DNA of 64,000 nucleotides, taken from CAVTHW01 sp963734625. Its GTDB lineage: Bacteria; Acidobacteriota; Terriglobia; Bryobacterales; Bryobacteraceae. Positions 35,370-45,039 of the stretch are shown piece after piece. Within the stretch, counting starts at the first letter, position 1, and each line of letters opens with the position of its first letter. The stretch lies in the NCBI GenBank assembly GCA_963734625.1, contig CAVTHW010000014.1:248001-312000 (forward strand). The letters run 5' to 3'. Made by a program: the position numbers and the translations under genes. Under the pieces are notes generated by a model that searched no databases, was not told where the DNA came from, and saw only the letters and a program-made list of their open reading frames with translations.

Positions 35370-35796
35370 CCTTTTGGGATCCATCACTTCGATTTGGCCG
35401 CGAACCTGTTAAACGGCACGTGCTTACCTGGCCCTATTAATCCAGATCTGCTGCTCGTTGTTCCCAGTGCAGCCCCCGAGGCAAATTGGATGGCTCTCCC
35501 AGCCGGATCTGGAGGTCATCGCTGACGAGCCTCCGGTAACGGTTGATCAAGATGGGTGGTCAAATGGTCAAACATGCTTGCTTCTTGCCGCTCGTTCCGC
35601 CTTTGGAGAGCCTCCAGACAACTCCAATATGCGACGGAGACGGAATTGTCCGCTTTTGGGACCGCTTTGTCCGAATCCGGACAGCATGAGCGATCGGCCC
35701 GCAGTCGGCAGTCCATTGTTTCCAACGGGTCGCCGGTCGAAATCCCATTGGCAAGGTAAATGCCATCCAACGCAGGGGGACCGACTAGGAGGGATC

Positions 35797-38206
35797 ATGC
35801 GGAATCTGGTGCTCGATCTGAGATTCGCCAGCCGTCTCTTGGCGACGCAACCCGGCTTCACTTTCGTGGCGCTGCTGGTGCTCGCCATCGGCATGGGTGT
35901 GAATGTGGCCATTTTCAGCATTGTCAACGGCCTGCTGCTGCGGCCGCTTCCGTACCCAAACCAGGAACGCTTGGTCTGGGTCGATGAGCGGACGTCGGCC
36001 GCGCCAAGCGGGATGAGTGTGTCGTTTCCCGACTTCGCCGACTGGCGGGCGCGGCAGCATGTCTTCGATGCGCTGGCGGCCTGGATTGGCAGCGAATTCA
36101 CTTTCACCGGTCGTGAGCAGGCCGAGAGCGTCCAGGGGGTCGTCGCGACCGGCGATCTGTTCCGCGTCCTCGGTGTGACGCCACTGGCAGGGCGAGTATT
36201 CGGGCCGGATGACGACAAGCCTGGAGCGGCGCCCGTGGTCGTAATCGGCTACGGCCTGTGGCAGAGCCGATTTGGCGGGACGCCGGTCGTCGGCCGGGAG
36301 GTCGTGGTGAATGGCTCACCGCGCACTGTTGTCGGTGTTATGCCTGCCGAGTTCAACTTCCCTGACTTGGCGGAGGCATGGGTGCCGGCGGCTATCGATC
36401 CGGCGGCTGCCAACCGTGCGGTGCACGGCGTCTTTGTTGTCGCCACTCTGGCGCCGGGCGTGCCCATCGAGAGGGCTCGTACCGACATGTCTGCGATTGC
36501 GAAACAGTTGGCACGCGAACATCCCGATACGAACACCCGCATCGATGCCCTGGTTGTGCCCATCCGCGACAAACTGATCGAGCCGGAGGTCCGGCTCGGT
36601 CTTTTGGCCCTCATGGGGGCGGCCGGCGTTCTTCTTGCTGATCGCCTGCGCCAACTTGGCCAACTTGTTGCTGGCACGAGCTATCGATCGAGGCCGCGAG
36701 ATAGCGATTCGTGCGGCTCTCGGGGCAAGCCAGTGGCGAATCATAAGGCTGCTGCTCACTGAGGGCATGCTGCTCGCCGCGCTCGGAACCGCTGGGGGAC
36801 TGCTGCTCGGAGGCCTTATGCGCGATGCCATGCTCGCTCTTGTTCCGGTGACCATCGGGAATTGGATCCGATTCGACATTGACGCTACTGTCGTCGGGTT
36901 CGCCGCTCTTCTCGCGGCCGGCACGACGTTGCTCTTCACGCTCGTGCCTTCGCTGCGGGCATCGCGGCCTGGAGGCCCGGCCGCGATTCAGGAGGCGAGC
37001 ACACGATCGGTGACGAAACCCGAGGCGCGGTTGTTCTCCGTGTTGGTGGCGACGCAGGTTGCGCTGGCCCTCGTGCTTCTGGTCGGTGCCGGTCTGATGG
37101 CGCGGTCGGTGATCAATCTGCTTCAGCGTGACCCCGGTTTCCGTCCGGGGAACGTCCTCACGCTCCGTGTGACCATTCCCAGCAGTGCGTACCCCGACAG
37201 CAGTGCACGGCTCAGGTTCTACCGGGAGCTAATGGATCGCCTGAACGTGTTGCCGGGAGTACGCCGGGCTGGGGCGGCTACGGTTCTTCCAACGGGAGGC
37301 GCCAACTGGGTTCCCCAAATCGTTCCCGAAGGAACAGTGGCTTCGTCTCCGCTCGGAGTTTTCGTGGCCAACCAGGTCGTCGTGACCCCTGGCTACTTCG
37401 ACGCGCTCGGGATTCGCGTGATTCGGGGACGCGGCTTCACTGAGCGCGACGACCGCCCCGATGGCCCGGGCGTGGCGATCGTGAATGAGTCATTCGTGCG
37501 ACAGCATTGGCCGACCGGGGACCCAATCGGGCGCCGCCTGCAGTACCGCATGGGGCCGGGCAAGGAATCGCCGTGGCTGACCGTCCTCGGTGTCGTCGGC
37601 GATGTCCTGTACCAAAACTCCACGATGCGCGCGGTAACCTACCTACCACACCAGCAGGAGGCCGCCCGAGGCATGAATCTTGCTATATGGACTGCAACCG
37701 ACCCGATGTCCCTCACACCCTCGGTCCGCCGGGTGATCGGAGAGATTGACGCCAACATTGCACCCAGTCGCATCCAGTCTATGGATAAGGTACTCGCCAA
37801 CTCCCGCTGGCAGCCGCTTCTGATCTCGTGGTTGCTCGGGGTCTTCGCCTTCCTGGCCCTTATTCTCGCCTCCGTCGGCCTCTACGGAGTCGTGCTGTAC
37901 GCTGTGTCGCGGCGCACTCACGAGATTGGAATTCGCATCGCCCTGGGTGCGGACGCGAGGCGAGTTCGGCGATCAGTACTCCGGCAGGCTCTGGCGCCGG
38001 TGGGCGCAGGGGTCTTAGTGGGTCTTTTGGGCTCGTACGCGGTTGGCGGGCTGCTTCGGCCGCTGCTGTACTCCCTGAACCCAGCCGACCCAATCACATT
38101 GGGAGGAATGACCTTGATCCTCGTGGGCGTGGCGGCGGCTGCCTGCTACTGGCCAGCTCGCCGCGCCAGCCGTGTGGATCCCATCGTCGCGCTGCGATGG
38201 GAATAG
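35797..38206 (+). pseudogene. ADOP/MacB-like ABC transporter permease split by one frameshift
   Basis: A large acidobacterial permease of the FtsX/MacB type, about 800 residues if restored. The start at 35797 has AGGAGG. The N-terminal half begins MRNLVLDLRFASRLLATQPG with the first membrane helix ALLVLAIGMGVNVAIFSIVNG and a MacB periplasmic core. Near 36630 the frame changes: GLLALMGAAGVLL should run on to LIACANLANLLLARAIDRGR, which is open in another frame to 38206. The second half carries the remaining FtsX helices and ends VDPIVALRWE. No ATPase gene is adjacent. A single shift at GTTCTTCTTGCTG could be decay or a sequencing error. Confidence 0.85.
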
Positions 38207-38281
38207 CGGTGCAGATTAAGGCGATGCAGACGTTATGAACCTACTCTCAAAAAGGCGACCCATCAATGAAGGAGGCACCAA

Positions 38282-38899
38282 ATGACCCGAGCAAGCGCAT
38301 TAGCGGCGCTCTTTGTCCTCGCCATCGCGGCCGCTCCCCCGGCGCCAGCCCAGACGAACCTGGGGAAACGCGTCACGATCGACGTCACCGGGGCCGCGCC
38401 ACAGAAGGTCTTCGAGTTGCTCGCCCACGAGCTGGACTGCGAGATTACGGTCGATCGGGCCGTGAAGAAACCGTTGACGCTACGGCTCGTGGACAGGCCG
38501 GCGAGCGACATTATCGTCACGATCTGCCAGAGCATCAAGTGCGAATGGCGTTTCGACGGCAAGAACCTCTTCATCAAGCCGCTTTCGGCCGGCCGGAGAC
38601 GCCAGATAGCCTCCATGGAAGAGCACTCCAGAAAACTCGAGAGCCGGCTGCCCACGGGCATGCACTTCGACGGCACGCCGTTGAAGGACGTGCTCAAGAC
38701 CATCGGCAAGGCCGCCGGGCTCAAACTGCGGCCCTGGAAGGACGAAGGCAGTCGGAAGGTTACCATCGATGTGGGGGGCAGGACCGTGAACGAGGCGCTG
38801 GAAGCGGTCGTGCGCCAGATCGACGGCGAGGGCGTCGTGATGACCCAGCCATGGGGGGGATCCTGGAGCCAATACCGCTTGGTGGACAAGCGTCGCTAG
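38282..38899 (+). CDS. Secreted protein with two STN-like (secretin/TonB N-terminal) repeats
   Basis: A 205-residue protein with signal peptide MTRASALAALFVLAIAAAPP (cleavage near APAQ). The mature part holds two similar beta-alpha-beta modules: VTIDVTGAAPQKVFELLAHE to NLFIKPL (about 38-101), and MHFDGTPLKDVLKTIGKAAG to YRLV (about 124-201). This pattern matches the STN domain that gates secretins and TonB receptors, here without any barrel. AAGGAGG about 7 bp before the ATG marks the start. It lies 76 bp after the broken permease. It may bind a ligand or a secretin in the periplasm; that is inferred. Confidence 0.65.
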   Translation: MTRASALAALFVLAIAAAPPAPAQTNLGKRVTIDVTGAAPQKVFELLAHELDCEITVDRAVKKPLTLRLVDRPASDIIVTICQSIKCEWRFDGKNLFIKPLSAGRRRQIASMEEHSRKLESRLPTGMHFDGTPLKDVLKTIGKAAGLKLRPWKDEGSRKVTIDVGGRTVNEALEAVVRQIDGEGVVMTQPWGGSWSQYRLVDKRR

Positions 38900-39079
38900 C
38901 CGTAGAGGTATTCGGGCTGGCAGTCGTCCACGAAGGCCACCCCTGATTCCTGGCTCCCGAATCAGACGAGTTGCTTCGGAGTTCGGCACTGTCCGCGGGA
39001 CCGGAGGAGGCGATCGTGACGGTCAACGGACGAACAGGGACCGCCCCGGTCGAACAGTCGGGGCGACGGTCGCCGTAGA

Positions 39080-39202
39080 ATCTGGGCGGCAGCCTTGGTG
39101 TTGGGATTGATCGCCCTGCTTGTGTTCGTGCTGGTGCTGGGCCCCGGCCTGGGGTGTTTAGCGGGTAATCTCCAGGCTGAGGTGATGGAACATCGCGCCT
39201 AG
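39080..39202 (+). pseudogene. Duplicated C-terminal end of the downstream HExxGH membrane protein
   Basis: Reads LVLGLIALLVFVLVLGPGLG and then CLAGNLQ, against LVLGLTALVVFVLVLGPGLG then SFAGDPR at the end of the gene at 39514-40365. The DNA similarity continues past the stop (GGAACATCGCGCC). Only this last ~40 codons remain, so an upstream paralogue was deleted. Confidence 0.8.
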
Positions 39203-39282
39203 TAGTCGGGAGTGGTAGTGCCCAGGGGAATACTCAACAACGGAGAGCGCCCTCTTTCGATTTCTGAACCAACGCAGCGATT

Positions 39283-39360
39283 GGTTCGGGATAGCTACCG
39301 ATAACGCCAGCAGGCTTCAGCGATCCGAGTTCAATGGCCGGATCTTGGAAGCAAAGCCGA
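39283..39360. repeat. Repeat R2, second copy
   Basis: TACCGATAACGCCAGCAGGC, then GATCCGAGTTCAATGGCCGGA, then GGAAGCAAAGCCG, matching 26388-26465. Its first half also resembles the start of repeat R1, so R1 and R2 may be branches of one family. Confidence 0.65.
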
Positions 39361-39513
39361 CACTCGACACACTCCAGATCCCCACGAGCATTGACGCTGT
39401 GCCACTTTACGCTTATACTCGACCGCAGGTCGATCTTGTCCAGATCCACCTAAACATAGCCTGAACCGAATCAGGCTGCCGGCGGACTGGGTGTTGTGCA
39501 GGAAGGAGTGCCT

Positions 39514-40365
39514 GTGACCGGCAGCCAAGCGCGACTTCATATTGACCTCCCGTCGCTCATTGCGGTGTCTATCCTGGCATGGGCGCTGGTGGACATTCTG
39601 CACGAAATCGTCGGGCATGCCGGGGCGGGAATCCTGATGGGATGGACCGTGAAGGCGGTCTCCACCACGACCGCCTACATCGATGTGGATTGGCCGAGGT
39701 TGATCAACAACCAGGGGTTCGACCCGGTAAGGTTTTTTGTCGCGGCTGGCACGTTGGTTAACATCAATAGCGGAGCGTTAGCCCTATGCGCTTTGCGCTG
39801 GTATCAGGGGACGACCGCCACACGCCAGTTCCTTTTCCTCTTCGCCACTTTCAGCGCTGTCATCGTGACGCTGAACCTTGTGTCGGCTCCGCTGATAGGA
39901 TTCGGTGATTGGACCGAGTTTCTCAGTGGGCTGGAGCCGAGGGACACTTGGAGAGCCGGTATCATCGGAACGGGCCTGGTGCTAGCCGGGGTGGGGTATG
40001 CCCTGCCTCTCCGTCTGTGGATGCCCCGGCTCAGAGGCCACCGGAGCGTATTGCTTAAGGTAACCGTGATTCCGGTGGCAACCGTATTGGTCGTCCAAAC
40101 CCTGTCCCTCGTGAAGAGTCCGTTCGCGGCCCTGCCGCCAGCGATGAATCACCTGCTGGCCTCGGTCTTCGCGTACGTCCACTTCGTGCTGTGGGCCGTC
40201 CTTGTCAATGCCTGCCCGGTGCCGCGAGCGTCCGCCAGAGTCGAGACTGTCGGCTTGCCCCGCTCTTGGCTGTGGCTGGTCCTGGGATTGACCGCCCTGG
40301 TAGTGTTCGTGCTGGTGCTGGGCCCCGGACTTGGGTCTTTCGCGGGTGATCCCAGATTGAGGTGA
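39514..40365 (+). CDS. Multi-pass membrane protein with HExxGH motif
   Basis: A 283-residue protein from the GTG at 39514, which has AGGAAGGAG 6 bp upstream; GTG at 39496 is also in frame. About six to seven hydrophobic segments are visible. The first helix ends in DILHEIVGHAGAGILMG. HEIVGH resembles the zinc motif of membrane (M50-like) peptidases but has one residue more between Glu and the second His (HExxxH), so protease activity is doubtful. The last helix is preceded by a short variable stretch. The gene's last 100 bp are duplicated 1.1 kb upstream. Family and function unknown. Confidence 0.65.
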   Translation: MTGSQARLHIDLPSLIAVSILAWALVDILHEIVGHAGAGILMGWTVKAVSTTTAYIDVDWPRLINNQGFDPVRFFVAAGTLVNINSGALALCALRWYQGTTATRQFLFLFATFSAVIVTLNLVSAPLIGFGDWTEFLSGLEPRDTWRAGIIGTGLVLAGVGYALPLRLWMPRLRGHRSVLLKVTVIPVATVLVVQTLSLVKSPFAALPPAMNHLLASVFAYVHFVLWAVLVNACPVPRASARVETVGLPRSWLWLVLGLTALVVFVLVLGPGLGSFAGDPRLR

Positions 40366-40427
40366 GGGAACATCGCGCCAGGTGGTCGTGCAGTAGTCGG
40401 CGCAGTCTTCTTCGCTCCGGGCCCTTG

Positions 40428-40540
40428 AGGCCGGATAGCTCCACAAAACGCCCGTAGTCTTCCCCTATCCGGCCATCCGCTTGCTGCTGTCAAACGCACT
40501 CTGGACGAGCAATCGGCCACTCTCCCACGACCGAGGCTCG
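40428..40540. repeat. Short copy of repeat R1
   Basis: CGCCCGTAGTCTTCCCCTAT, then CCGGCCATCCGCTTGCTGCT, then CTCTGGACGAGCAATCGGCC, matching the first ~100 bp of R1. It lies between the membrane protein gene and the promoter-like element at 40639. Confidence 0.75.
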
Positions 40541-40638
40541 GCGCCCGTCGGTCGCCGGCCCAGCTCGTTATGGAAGAAGGCAATTCCCATGGCTGCAGGG
40601 GCCAGAGCCGGCCCCTTCCTGGGCCGCTGCAGTCGGTC

Positions 40639-40727
40639 GGGATGGAAAGGATGAAGAAAACGACTCCAACAGAGGTGTTTGGAAGTACAATCGAAGGCGC
40701 CCAGGAGGTGAAATCGGAAATCCCGGT
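40639..40727 (+). promoter_or_regulatory. Promoter-like repeated element upstream of the Gly-zipper protein gene
   Basis: GGGATGGAAAGGATGAAGAA, then CTCCAAC, 15 bp, TACAAT (40686-40691), then CGGAAATCCCGG about 25 bp later. CCAACA and TGTTTGG within the spacer form an imperfect inverted repeat. It ends 70 bp before the start codon. Confidence 0.6.
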
Positions 40728-40796
40728 CAAGACGTAACATGCTCCGGGATTGGCACGGACTGAACGAGGAGTTCGCGAACGGGGTGGAGGTGAAGC

Positions 40797-41264
40797 ATGA
40801 GAGGAAGACGGCTATTGTCGGGTCTGGCGGCGGCACTGTTGACGACGGCTCTTTTCGGCGCGGAGGTGAACCGGTCCTGGGAGACTCTGGTTGCGACGCT
40901 CAAACCAGGACGCAGAGTTGTCGTGGTGCAGCACAGCCGGAAGCAGGCGGAAGGCAAGTTGCTCACTCTCACGGGCGAATCGATCACGGTACAGGCGGGT
41001 GCCCAGCCCCTCACGATCCAGCGGGATGAGGTCTTCCGGGTGCGGGTTGCGGAGATCCGCATGAAGCGCTCCCTAATCGGGTTAGGTATTGGGGCCGCTG
41101 CCGGCGTGGCTTTCGGAGCTAATCTAGGCTCACGCCGCCATGGATTGAGCGCGGTGGTCTTCGGGGGCATTTTTGGGGGAATAGGTGCCGCGGCGGGCGC
41201 CGCGATTCCGATCGGCAATCCGCTCTACGAGGCCCCCGGCGGGTTGAAGAAGTCAGGACCTTGA
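40797..41264 (+). CDS. Exported protein with an SH3-like strand region and glycine-zipper helices
   Basis: A 155-residue protein with signal peptide MRGRRLLSGLAAALLTTALFG. The mature N-terminal part (LKPGRRVVVVQ, KLLTLTGESITVQAG, IQRDEVFRVRV; about 35-85) looks like a small Sm/SH3-like beta barrel. Two Gly/Ala-rich hydrophobic stretches follow (LIGLGIGAAAGVAFGANLG and VFGGIFGGIGAAAGAAIPIG), typical of membrane-associating glycine zippers. GGTGGAGGTGAAGC precedes the ATG. Function unknown; similar short proteins are common in Acidobacteria. Confidence 0.65.
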   Translation: MRGRRLLSGLAAALLTTALFGAEVNRSWETLVATLKPGRRVVVVQHSRKQAEGKLLTLTGESITVQAGAQPLTIQRDEVFRVRVAEIRMKRSLIGLGIGAAAGVAFGANLGSRRHGLSAVVFGGIFGGIGAAAGAAIPIGNPLYEAPGGLKKSGP

Positions 41265-41548
41265 GAGGGCCCTAGTTCGCTGCCCGTTCCCGTCGCGCGG
41301 GCATCGCTACTGATCACGTCTCACCGCAACACCTGGCAGAGCCTCGGGCGCCCTGCTCGGCCCGGAAGCGTGGCTTTGTGCGCGGAGGACGCTCATGTTT
41401 CAGGACCGAGGCATCCCGGGGGGCTCTTGATGCCCGCTTCAAAGTAACTGGTCAGGGTTACGTGTAGCGGCCGTCTTTGACGACAAGCTCCGTCTGGCGG
41501 ACCAGCTTTCAGAGACGCAGCAGTCCTCTTTGACCCAGGCGCCTGGGA

Positions 41549-41881
41549 CCGGAATAGCTCCCGATAACGCCCATTGTCTCCCCCTATCCGGCCATCCACT
41601 TGCTGCTGGTAAACGCATTCTGGACGAGTGATCGCCACTCGGAAGTTGCCCCCAAACCGGTACTCGGAAACGGCTCGTACGCGCCGTCTCCGATTGAATG
41701 CCGCGCTGCCCCTCTGGTATCCACCCACGGAAGCCCTCAGAACGAAACGGGTCCCACTCGGTGGATTACCGTCTACATCATCAGTCTGATGGGGACGCCT
41801 ACTGCACGCGAACGGGCGTCCCTGGAAGTGACATTTGAAGCCACGCCAAGCCTGCCGGTTTCATCAGGACGAGGCTCTCTA
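41549..41881. repeat. Dispersed repeat R1, copy 3 (5' half)
   Basis: Matches the first ~330 bp of the copies at 30815 and 34741, from GATAACGCCCATTGTC to TCATCAGGACGAGGCTCTC, and then diverges. A further ~60-bp fragment at 42351-42412 (AGAACGAAACGGGTTCCA, then ATTGCCGTCCACATCATC) comes from the middle of the same family. Confidence 0.8.
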
Positions 41882-41996
41882 AAGCTGGAGGGCACGCATC
41901 GAGAAGAATACGTGAGTCGCAGCGGCTCCAAGGCACATCTACTAAACCGTGATCGGTTGGAACGCGAAGTCAGAATAATAGAAGAGGAGGGGTACC

Positions 41997-42266
41997 ATGT
42001 TTGTCGTCGTCGAGCACACGATTACCAACCCGGGTGTTTTCTTTGGGCTTGTCTCAAGAGCCGCCGAAGCACCTTCGGGAATCAAGGCACTCCAGTTCTT
42101 CCCGAGCATGAGCAGTGATCGGGCGGTCTGTCTTTGGGAAGCCAATTCGGTAGAAGCTGTAAAGAACTTCTTGGAGCCCTTGAGCGCTCAGAGCAGCCGT
42201 AACACCTACTACACGGTCGATAGCACAAAAGCGATGGGTCTTCCGGCCGCGGTATCCGTAGCGTAG
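41997..42266 (+). CDS. Small ferredoxin-fold-like hypothetical protein (89 aa)
   Basis: Starts MFVVVEHTITNPGVFFGLVS with AGAGGAGG 8 bp upstream of the ATG. The pattern of strand, helix, strand and ending (LQFFPSMSSDRAVCLWEANS, VEAVKNFLEPL) resembles small alpha/beta ferredoxin-like proteins such as DUF4242 or stress-responsive barrel monomers. No catalytic residues are evident. It probably works as a dimer in the cytoplasm. It stands alone between repeat fragments. Confidence 0.6.
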   Translation: MFVVVEHTITNPGVFFGLVSRAAEAPSGIKALQFFPSMSSDRAVCLWEANSVEAVKNFLEPLSAQSSRNTYYTVDSTKAMGLPAAVSVA

Positions 42267-42587
42267 CTGGAAATACGCTTTGGGCCGGCGCGGCACAGGG
42301 CGGCTCAGTGTGCCGATCGCCTCGATGAGCCCACCCGGCAGTCACGGAAGTCCCTAGAACGAAACGGGTTCCACGTGTTTGATTGCCGTCCACATCATCC
42401 TGGTGTTGTGGACGGCACGCCGATCCTTCCTGCGGATCGTTAGGCCCTGGCCTGCTCCCAACCCTCAATTCACTTGTCCCGCTAGCAACGCGAAAAGTAC
42501 AAAAAAAAAGGCCCAAATCGGGTTAACCGTGGGTACTATAGAGAAGCCGCCGAACGGCGATCCGTGCCGTCCGGAAGGAGCACTGTG
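42267..42587. other. Upstream region of the kinase-TPR operon
   Basis: Holds the small R1 fragment at 42351-42412, an A9 tract at about 42501-42509 and a possible -10 box TACTAT at 42535-42540. GGAAGGAG at about 42572-42579 is the ribosome site of the leader frame that follows. No gene is seen. Confidence 0.45.
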
Positions 42588-42689
42588 ATGGGCGCGTCCG
42601 CAGGCGAGGTGGCTCTCCTCCTGGCCCAGTTACGAGGCCGGGGGCAGGCCTTGGCCTGGCTGCACGCGCGACCCTCCGGGAGGATGTAG
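42588..42689 (+). CDS. 33-residue leader resembling the N-terminus of an ECF sigma factor
   Basis: MGASAGEVALLLAQLRGRGQ then ALAWLHARPSGRM and a stop 2 bp before the kinase ATG. It has a good ribosome site (GGAAGGAG). The start resembles the MxxxxGEVTLLLxxLRxGD opening of the sigma-70-like factors that often precede Pkn/TPR kinases in Acidobacteria. The remaining ~150 residues of such a factor are missing. It may be a relic kept as a coupling leader: its AGGATGTAG end doubles as the kinase ribosome site. Confidence 0.5.
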   Translation: MGASAGEVALLLAQLRGRGQALAWLHARPSGRM

Positions 42690-42691
42690 CG

Positions 42692-45025
42692 ATGCCACCG
42701 GAGCGCTCGGCTCGGATCAAAGAAATCCTTGGCGCCGCCCTGGAGCGGCCCGACGGGGAACGGGCCGAATATCTGGATTGCGCCTGCCGTGGGGATGCGG
42801 AATTGCGCGGCGAGGCCGAACGTCAGCTCGCGGAAACCGTCGAGCTCAGCCCAGGTAGCCCCTTTGCGGCGCCGTTGGCGTCCAACCTTCCGCAGCCCGC
42901 GCCTCCCGGCCAGATCATCAATGCCTACCGAGTCCTGGGGCGGCTGGGCGCGGGCGGCTTTGGTGTGGTCTACAAGGCGGTCGATTCAAAACTTGGCCGC
43001 CACGTAGCATTGAAGTTTCTCCCCCCTATGCTGGATCTCGACGAAGATGCGCGGACCGCGCTCGTCAACGAGGCGCGTGCGGCATCGGCTTTGGATCATC
43101 CCAATATCGGAACAATCTACGGAATCGAAGACACGTCAGACGGACACCGGTTTATCGTCATGGCCTGCTATGAAGGCCAGACCCTTGCGCAGAGGCTGCG
43201 GCAAGGACCTCTGCCCGCTGAAGAAGCAGCGGCTGTAGCGCTTCAGATCGCCAGCGGTCTGGCCGAGGCTCATGCGCACAACATCGTCCACCGGGATGTT
43301 AAACCGTCCAACGTCTTTCTGACCCGGCAGGGGCGGGTCAAGATCCTGGACTTCGGCCTCGCCCGCGTGATCCGGTCCACAACTGCCACGCTGAGCGCGA
43401 ACATCTCCGGGACCGCGGCGTACATGTCTCCGGAACAGGCCCAGGGGAGATTCCTGGACGCCCGCACCGATCTGTGGTCGCTCGGCGTAGTCCTCTACGA
43501 GATGATCACCGGCCACCGGGCATTCTCAGCCGGTGACCTTCCCGCCACCCTCTTCGCAATTGTGAACGCGCCGCCGCCGGACCTGGGTGCCAACATCCCC
43601 GGCGCATTGCAGAAGATCACTTACCGCTCCCTGGCAAAGCAGCCGGAGGACCGCTACCAGAGCGCTGCGGAGATGATGGTGGATCTGCGCCGGCTGTCCG
43701 GTCCGGAGGGTCCGGCCGACACACCCGAGGAGATCAGAGGCTATCGCCAGTTGGCTGCCGGCCTGACCCGGGCGAAGAATCGGCGGCGTTACCTCCGCTG
43801 GCAGTTCGCGCTGCCAGCATTGCTGGTGGCCGTGGCCGCCCTCTTGAGCACGTGGCGCCCGGGCGCGACACAGCCCGCCGCCTCTGACGCTTACCTGAAG
43901 GCTATCCACTACATTCAACGCTACGAGAAGCCCGAGAACCTGGACCAGGCGGTTTCGCTCCTCAAGGGCGTGGTGAAGGCCGACTCGAACTCTGCCCTGG
44001 CCTTCGCGGCGCTCGGTGAGGCCTACTGGCAGAAGTACCGTGTCACCGGAGACTCGAGTTTGCTCGTCGAGGCGGAGTCCAACGCCCGGCGCGCGTTGCA
44101 ACTGAGCTCCCGTTCGGCTCGGGTCCACATCGTCATGGGCCAGGTGCAGAGCGCACTGGGAAATCGGGACCTGGCCCAGGAACATTACCAGCGAGCCCAG
44201 CAGTTCGACCCATACAGCCCCGACGCCCTTATCGGGCTGGCCCGCGAGGAGGCCGCCCGGCAGCGCTTGACGGAGGCCGAGGGCCTCTACCGCAAGGCCG
44301 TCGCCCTTCAGCCTGACTACGCAGAGGGGTACAACAACCTGGGTATCTTCCTGAAGGGGCGGCAACGGCCTGACGAGGCAGCGCAGCAGTTCCGGGAGAT
44401 GATCAGGCTCACGCCGGACAGCATCAAAGGGTATGTGAACCTGGCCGCTGCTCTCATCGACGGCGGTCATCTCGACGAGGCCGAAGCCACTCTCCAGAAG
44501 GCGTCTCAGATCGATCCGTCGTCGTATACCGCCCATCTCAATCTCGGCATGTTGTACCTGCGCCGGCGGCTCTTTCCCCAGGCGGAGAAAGAGCTCCGGC
44601 AGGCTGTAGCGCTGAACGACAAGGACTGGCTGGGCTGGGTGGATCTGGCGGTGGCTCATCGCTGGCTGAACCATGACGGCCAGGCGCTGGCTGCCTACAA
44701 ACGCTCCCTCCCTCTTCTGGAGGAGGCGGTGCGCGTACAGCCTAAACAAGCCACCCTCCGGGCGACATTGGCGGAAATCTACGCCTACACCGGCGATAGC
44801 GACAAGGCGGTATCCTCCGCCAATGCCGCCCTGGCGCACGATCCCCAGAGTCCCACTGTCTTGTTGAGCTGTGCGGACGTTTACGCGGTGCTGGGTAATC
44901 GCAGCCTTGCGGCGGCGACGGCCAACAAAGCTGTCGCCAACGGCCTCACTCTGGACAGTCTTGATGCAGATCCCGAGGCCCGGCGGTTCCGGACAGATCC
45001 CAACTTCAAACCACCAACAGCGTAG
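42692..45025 (+). CDS. Membrane Ser/Thr protein kinase with TPR sensor domain
   Basis: A 777-residue Pkn-type kinase. Residues 1-75 form the short helical segment usual before these kinases. The kinase domain spans about 78-345, with GAGGFGVVYKA (86-96), Lys108, HRDVKPSN (200-207), DFG (220-222) and AYMSPEQAQG. A single membrane helix lies at about 367-388, followed by roughly ten TPR units (about 395-765), for example YAEGYNNLGIFLKGRQRPDE. All catalytic residues are present, so it should be active. The TPR part would lie outside the membrane and bind protein partners. The start is coupled to a sigma-like leader and a small gene follows 14 bp downstream. Confidence 0.92.
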   Translation: MPPERSARIKEILGAALERPDGERAEYLDCACRGDAELRGEAERQLAETVELSPGSPFAAPLASNLPQPAPPGQIINAYRVLGRLGAGGFGVVYKAVDSKLGRHVALKFLPPMLDLDEDARTALVNEARAASALDHPNIGTIYGIEDTSDGHRFIVMACYEGQTLAQRLRQGPLPAEEAAAVALQIASGLAEAHAHNIVHRDVKPSNVFLTRQGRVKILDFGLARVIRSTTATLSANISGTAAYMSPEQAQGRFLDARTDLWSLGVVLYEMITGHRAFSAGDLPATLFAIVNAPPPDLGANIPGALQKITYRSLAKQPEDRYQSAAEMMVDLRRLSGPEGPADTPEEIRGYRQLAAGLTRAKNRRRYLRWQFALPALLVAVAALLSTWRPGATQPAASDAYLKAIHYIQRYEKPENLDQAVSLLKGVVKADSNSALAFAALGEAYWQKYRVTGDSSLLVEAESNARRALQLSSRSARVHIVMGQVQSALGNRDLAQEHYQRAQQFDPYSPDALIGLAREEAARQRLTEAEGLYRKAVALQPDYAEGYNNLGIFLKGRQRPDEAAQQFREMIRLTPDSIKGYVNLAAALIDGGHLDEAEATLQKASQIDPSSYTAHLNLGMLYLRRRLFPQAEKELRQAVALNDKDWLGWVDLAVAHRWLNHDGQALAAYKRSLPLLEEAVRVQPKQATLRATLAEIYAYTGDSDKAVSSANAALAHDPQSPTVLLSCADVYAVLGNRSLAAATANKAVANGLTLDSLDADPEARRFRTDPNFKPPTA

Positions 45026-45039
45026 AAAGGAGAAGGACA

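Noticed and set aside
31124..35387. Protein-coding gene in repeat R1 (about 106-113 codons, minus strand, in both long copies)
   Set aside because: The frame is kept only because the DNA copies are nearly identical; there is no ribosome site, domain or third copy of the frame.
36600..36660. Programmed ribosomal frameshifting in the ADOP permease
   Set aside because: No slippery heptamer of the usual kind or following structure was recognised, and such permeases are not known to use recoding.
39514..40365. Site-2-type M50 protease
   Set aside because: The motif is HExxxH rather than HExxH and no second motif with an aspartate was found.
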